DNA of 8,408 nt from an uncultured Collinsella sp. (GTDB taxonomy: Bacteria > Actinomycetota > Coriobacteriia > Coriobacteriales > Coriobacteriaceae): assembly GCA_959023295.1 (NCBI GenBank), contig CAUFBM010000029.1, forward strand, positions 1-8,408. Reading direction: 5' to 3'. This document shows positions 5,941 through 8,408 of the stretch, one piece after another (within the stretch, counting starts at the first letter, position 1; each line of letters begins with the position of its first letter). The translations under genes were made by a program, and so were the position numbers. The notes under the pieces were generated by a model. The model did not search any database. It had not been told where the DNA came from and worked only from the letters and a program-made list of their open reading frames with translations.

Positions 5941-6063
5941 CGGAGAGTCTTAGAAGCCAGTATTGAATATCGGGAGCTCCTTGCCGAAAATCCATTTGAG
6001 GGAATCCGTATCGTCGATATCATTCGAGAGGGGATGACGGGCGATGACCAACGCCTACAGTGA
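5941..6063 (+). pseudogene. C-terminal remnant of a DUF3990-like toxin gene
   Basis: A 40-codon frame ending in TGA (6061-6063) includes SIEYRELLAENPFEGIRIVD followed by IIREGMTGDD. It resembles the C-terminus of DUF3990 proteins, which commonly sit directly before XRE regulators of the type encoded next. No coherent sequence precedes it: the frame runs back into the inverted repeat, whose right arm ends five bases before this point. There is no start codon with a ribosome binding site. The overlap of 20 bases with the XRE gene looks like the original gene arrangement preserved. The family call comes from memory of C-terminal sequences and neighbourhood, so it is moderate. Confidence 0.5.
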
Positions 6064-6733
6064 GATGTATCTCGAGGATGCAATGAGAACGCTGGGCGAG
6101 GCGGTCGATTTTGCCCTCTGTGACCAAGGGCTGACTTCGGCCGAGTTGACGGCGATCCTGTCGAACGCTTTTGAGATGAAACAGTTTGAGCGTGGTACGA
6201 CTCGCGTCGTCTGCGGCATGGCGGGCGACGAGCTCGCGCGCGATATTATCGCCCATGCGGGACTGACCCCCGTCGAATGCAGGGAGACCTATCCGTTCGA
6301 CCGTTCGCCTCAGTATTGGGCGGGCTGGGTTTTGGCCTATGCGCAATGGATGAGCAGCTTGGGCTTTAATGAGCTACTCGAAGTCGCCCCGCTCGATTGG
6401 ATCATCGGCTCGTACCATCCGCTTCACGAGGCCTCCGAAGTCAAATTCGCCCAGATTATTATCGAAAAATGGAACAACGCCCAGACAGACAAAAAGGGCC
6501 TCAAAGCGGCACGAAAGGCGGCCGGACTAACGCAAAAACAGCTCGCCGCCCAATCGGGGGTTAAGCTTCGCGCCATACAACTCTACGAGCAGAACCAGCT
6601 CGACCTACGCCGCGCCTCGGTCTCCTCGGCATTGGCGCTTGCAAATGCCCTAAACTGCGCCATCGAAGACCTCGTCTGGAAACCGGTTGCCCTGGAGTAC
6701 GACTCGCGGGCTATTCCATCCATAGAGCTATAA
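6044..6733 (+). CDS. XRE-family helix-turn-helix regulator with an N-terminal partner domain
   Basis: The 229-aa product has two parts. Residues 1-145 form a helical domain with landmarks such as FERG (48-51), CGMAGDELARDI (57-68), SPQYWAGWVLAYAQW (88-102) and LHEASEVKFAQ (127-137). I know this arrangement from XRE proteins encoded next to DUF3990 genes. Residues 153-211 are a classic XRE domain: LKAARKAAGLTQKQLAAQSG with the recognition helix around VKLRAIQLYEQ. It probably binds its own promoter and acted as regulator or antitoxin for the toxin whose tail remains just upstream (5941-6063). The ATG at 6044 is 10 bases after GAGAGGGG and lies inside the toxin tail. The stop TAA overlaps the ribosome binding site of the next gene, so the three genes 6044-7442 form one operon. 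Domain call firm, toxin partnership inferred. Confidence 0.82.
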   Translation: MTNAYSEMYLEDAMRTLGEAVDFALCDQGLTSAELTAILSNAFEMKQFERGTTRVVCGMAGDELARDIIAHAGLTPVECRETYPFDRSPQYWAGWVLAYAQWMSSLGFNELLEVAPLDWIIGSYHPLHEASEVKFAQIIIEKWNNAQTDKKGLKAARKAAGLTQKQLAAQSGVKLRAIQLYEQNQLDLRRASVSSALALANALNCAIEDLVWKPVALEYDSRAIPSIEL

Positions 6734-6739
6734 AGGAGG
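6732..6739 (+). promoter_or_regulatory. Consensus ribosome binding site for the 61-aa protein
   Basis: AAAGGAGG starts within the stop codon of the XRE gene and ends five bases before the ATG at 6745. It is the best Shine-Dalgarno sequence in the window and is the main evidence that the short gene behind it is real. Confidence 0.75.
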
Positions 6740-6744
6740 CAGAC

Positions 6745-6930
6745 ATGCTTTGGAGCAATGTTCAACAAGATGACGGCGCTGATTGCGTTGCTCAAGAAGA
6801 TCATTCAACTGCGCACGTGGCAAATTCAGCATCACTGATTTTGCGCGACGGCGCCACGTTAATCGACGAAGCTGTTCGGCTAACCATTGCGGGCATGCCC
6901 AACGCGCTCAGGCTCTTGGAGAACTCATGA
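6745..6930 (+). CDS. 61-aa candidate antitoxin upstream of Doc
   Basis: The product is 61 aa: a polar, Asp/Gln-rich N-terminal third followed by a more regular, probably helical part (ASLILRDGATLIDEAVRL, then AGMPNALRLLENS). It has a consensus ribosome binding site and ends in an ATGA overlap with the Doc/Fic gene, the usual arrangement of antitoxin then toxin. I do not recognise a family. It lacks a Phd/YefM-like DNA-binding region, and it lacks the [S/T]xxxE[G/N] inhibitory motif of class I Fic antitoxins: the E-N near the end is preceded by leucine rather than Ser/Thr at the key place. It may bind Doc through its C-terminal helix, as Phd does, while the XRE protein supplies DNA binding. 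Role inferred from position only. Confidence 0.62.
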   Translation: MLWSNVQQDDGADCVAQEDHSTAHVANSASLILRDGATLIDEAVRLTIAGMPNALRLLENS

Positions 6931-7442
6931 CGACGGTCGCGCCGCGCCGGGCACATCCGTTCGCACCGCTCGTGCTCGACGATGCCGGTTCGCTCGAAGC
7001 TATGGCCGCGGCCGTGATGCGTCTACACAGCACGCTGATGACCGTCGGGCGCTGCTATACGACCGACGCCGCGGGCGACCGTGCCGCACTTGAGCTTGGA
7101 CGCGTCGAGTCCGTACTTGCAGGTTCATTCTGTACGATATTCGGCCAATCGCCGGCCGATCGCTTCGCAGACATCTTTGACCAGGTCGCCTACGTGGCCG
7201 AGCACATGGTCAAGGACCACATCTTTGAGGACGGCAACAAACGCACCAGCCTTGTCTTTGCGTTGTCCGTCTTAAGGTTCGCCGGCACTCCGGTCGTGCT
7301 GTCCGATGGCCCCGAGCCCAAAGACAATCAATACTATGCCTGGATCCAGGACCTCGTTTCCAGTCGCCGCACGACCAGCGAGCTAGCCGAAGAGCTGCGC
7401 CGCGGTTGTGTTGTAGGCTCGGGCGACCCCTCGCGCGTATAG
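6927..7442 (+). CDS. doc: Doc-type Fic-domain toxin
   Basis: The 171-aa product carries the Fic-fold motif HIFEDGNKRT (98-107). The catalytic histidine H98, F100, acidic D102 and the N104-K105-R106 part match Doc (HxFxDxNKRT) rather than AMP-transferring Fic proteins (HPFxxGNGRxxR). In Doc proteins the lysine-containing loop fits kinase activity: Doc phosphorylates elongation factor Tu and stops translation. Upstream helices include residues 20-45 and 58-96, where AEHMVKD leads into the motif. The ATG at 6927 overlaps the stop of the 61-aa gene as ATGA, and GGAG lies five bases upstream, so I prefer it to longer alternatives that begin inside the other gene. Length is somewhat above the roughly 126 aa of phage P1 Doc because of N- and C-terminal extensions. 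It should be held in check by the 61-aa protein. Confidence 0.85.
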   Translation: MTTVAPRRAHPFAPLVLDDAGSLEAMAAAVMRLHSTLMTVGRCYTTDAAGDRAALELGRVESVLAGSFCTIFGQSPADRFADIFDQVAYVAEHMVKDHIFEDGNKRTSLVFALSVLRFAGTPVVLSDGPEPKDNQYYAWIQDLVSSRRTTSELAEELRRGCVVGSGDPSRV

Positions 7443-7487
7443 AATCTAAGCATCCGCACGCCAGTTATTGAATGGATTGGACACCAT

Positions 7488-8276
7488 ATGGAAATCCCCA
7501 GCACCCTGTGCAGCAATGTCTACGACTTTGCGTTTTGCCCCGAGCCCTGTTACGACCGCCTGGTCGACCTCGCCGATCCCGAGGACTGGGGTCCCAGCAA
7601 CCGCATCCTCAAAAACTACCTGTCGTTTTCGTTTAGCCGCGCGGTGTTTTTGACCGAGCGCGACGTGGACCAGACCGCACCGTCCAACCTGCCGCTGGTG
7701 TTCGATGACGACCGCTGCCTGTTTAACACCGGCCTGTATACACGCCGTTACGAGACCATCTACGGTCTGTTTGAGCCCAACACCAAGCCCGACGCACGCC
7801 AGCGCTGGTTTTTGAAGGGCTTCTTTAAGGAGAGCGACCCCATGCTGGTCTCGTTTGAGTACCTGCCGTGCCGCGTGCGCTTTGCCGAGGACCCCTCCGA
7901 GCTCGTCTTTGACTACCGCCTGCCCATCCGTTCCAACATCGACCACATTTTGGGCGACGAGGAAAACCTGACGCGCATCCCCGCCAGCCTGATGGGGGAG
8001 GACAACTCGCTGCTGCTGCGCCGCGCCTTTGAGGGCGCCGTCGTCGAGGCCGCCCGCCGCGCCGCAGCCAACTACACGCTCGCGGTGCCGCAGTTCTATG
8101 GCGGCCGGATCCAGCTGCTGCTGCCGCTGTGCCTAACCGGGGACAAGCCCGAGCTGGCGCTGACTATCCAGCGCGAGGACGGCTTTTACGCCGCGCGTAC
8201 CTGTCTCACGCTCGACATGGCCTACAACAACGCGCGACTTATCTGCCGCCCCGAGACCTCGTGGATCAAGCGATAA
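7488..8276 (+). CDS. DUF3825 domain-containing protein
   Basis: The 262-aa product matches DUF3825, most clearly in its C-terminal block from about residue 195: LAVPQFYGGRIQLLLPLCL, then PELALTI, then CLTLDMAYNNARLICRP. The N-terminal half contains YDRLVDLADPEDWG, NYLSFSFSRAV and NTGLYTRRYETIYGLF, which are also typical of the family. The function of DUF3825 is unknown. In some proteins it is, as far as I recall, joined to RNA-related domains, so a role in RNA binding or processing is possible, but nothing here proves it. No signal peptide or membrane segment. The ATG at 7488 has only a weak upstream GGATTGG. A gap of 45 bases separates it from the Doc gene, so it may be read from the same transcript; TAGAAT at 7440-7445 is a weak -10 candidate. 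G/C-rich codons suggest a long-standing chromosomal gene. Confidence 0.85.
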   Translation: MEIPSTLCSNVYDFAFCPEPCYDRLVDLADPEDWGPSNRILKNYLSFSFSRAVFLTERDVDQTAPSNLPLVFDDDRCLFNTGLYTRRYETIYGLFEPNTKPDARQRWFLKGFFKESDPMLVSFEYLPCRVRFAEDPSELVFDYRLPIRSNIDHILGDEENLTRIPASLMGEDNSLLLRRAFEGAVVEAARRAAANYTLAVPQFYGGRIQLLLPLCLTGDKPELALTIQREDGFYAARTCLTLDMAYNNARLICRPETSWIKR

Positions 8277-8408
8277 AGGGTGGTTTAGCTGCTGGTTTGT
8301 CGGCTGCCCTGATTGCGGTGACGAGGTCTGCGCCCACGATTACGTCAACGATTGGTTGATTTCCGATCTCAGCCGAACACATTGAGCAAATAGGCCATTC
8401 CCGCAGTT
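8266..8408 (-). CDS. Possible convergent gene entering from the right edge (3' end only)
   Basis: On the minus strand a frame is open from the window edge to a TGA at 8268-8266, overlapping the last 11 bases of the DUF3825 gene. The 46 visible residues include WPICSMCSAEIGNQPIVDVI and a tail AADKPAAKPPFIA. There is a CxxC pair that could bind metal. I do not recognise a family. The plus strand over the same codons is also open (8266-8385) and Cys-rich, but has no start codon or ribosome binding site nearby, so the minus-strand reading is preferred. The evidence is an open frame and plausible composition only. Confidence 0.33.
   Translation of the reverse strand, partial: LREWPICSMCSAEIGNQPIVDVIVGADLVTAIRAADKPAAKPPFIA

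Noticed and set aside
6783..6926. Earlier start for the Doc gene (219 aa)
   Set aside because: The extra N-terminus is Cys/Arg-rich, overlaps the 61-aa gene, and no family feature lies in it. ATG 6927 has an ATGA overlap and a GGAG site.
8266..8385. Plus-strand Cys-rich frame (CPDCGDEVC) after DUF3825
   Set aside because: No ATG, GTG or TTG with a ribosome binding site lies at its beginning; it runs back into the DUF3825 gene in another frame.
1..8408. CRISPR array, tRNA or rRNA genes, transposase or integrase
   Set aside because: No regularly spaced repeats, no cloverleaf with a conserved TTC arm, and no DDE or tyrosine/serine recombinase motifs were found.

Overview
The window looks like accessory chromosomal DNA from a high-GC gut actinobacterium of the Coriobacteriia, most likely Collinsella or a close relative. 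This is inferred from the G/C-rich third codon positions, a sortase substrate with an LPKTG signal, and a DUF3825 protein of a type I associate with that genus. No tRNA, rRNA, CRISPR array, transposase or integrase is visible.

Layout, left to right. (1) 1-300: a doubtful gene start leaving the left edge on the minus strand, and a hairpin that probably terminates the next gene. (2) 301-1407, minus strand: an AT-rich abiH-type abortive-infection gene, foreign in composition. (3) 1408-2021: a long spacer holding one probable gene remnant on the minus strand. (4) 2022-3110: a secreted, sortase-anchored, probably beta-helical surface protein, followed by a strong terminator. (5) 3297-3771: a MNT-type nucleotidyltransferase overlapped by a RelB-tail-like small ORF, closed by a palindromic terminator. 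No HEPN or RelE toxin is present. (6) 4003-5698: a two-gene operon with its own extended -10 promoter. It encodes an ABC/OLD-like ATPase and an overlapping 176-aa protein with an RloB/TOPRIM-like arrangement of acidic motifs. This is the best candidate for an undescribed defence system. (7) 5814-5936: a 123-bp nested inverted repeat that abuts the broken end of a DUF3990-like toxin gene (5941-6063). (8) 6044-7442: a compact operon of an XRE regulator (the surviving partner of that toxin), a 61-aa candidate antitoxin and a Doc/Fic toxin. (9) 7488-8276: a DUF3825 protein. (10) A possible convergent gene enters from the right edge.

Taken together, much of the window is a defence and toxin-antitoxin island beside a surface-protein gene. 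It shows intact modules (ATPase pair, 61-aa/Doc), orphaned partners (MNT, XRE) and remnants (RelB-like tail, DUF3990 tail, 1448-1591). That is the usual picture of a region with high turnover of such modules. All family assignments come from reading motifs by eye; no database search was run.
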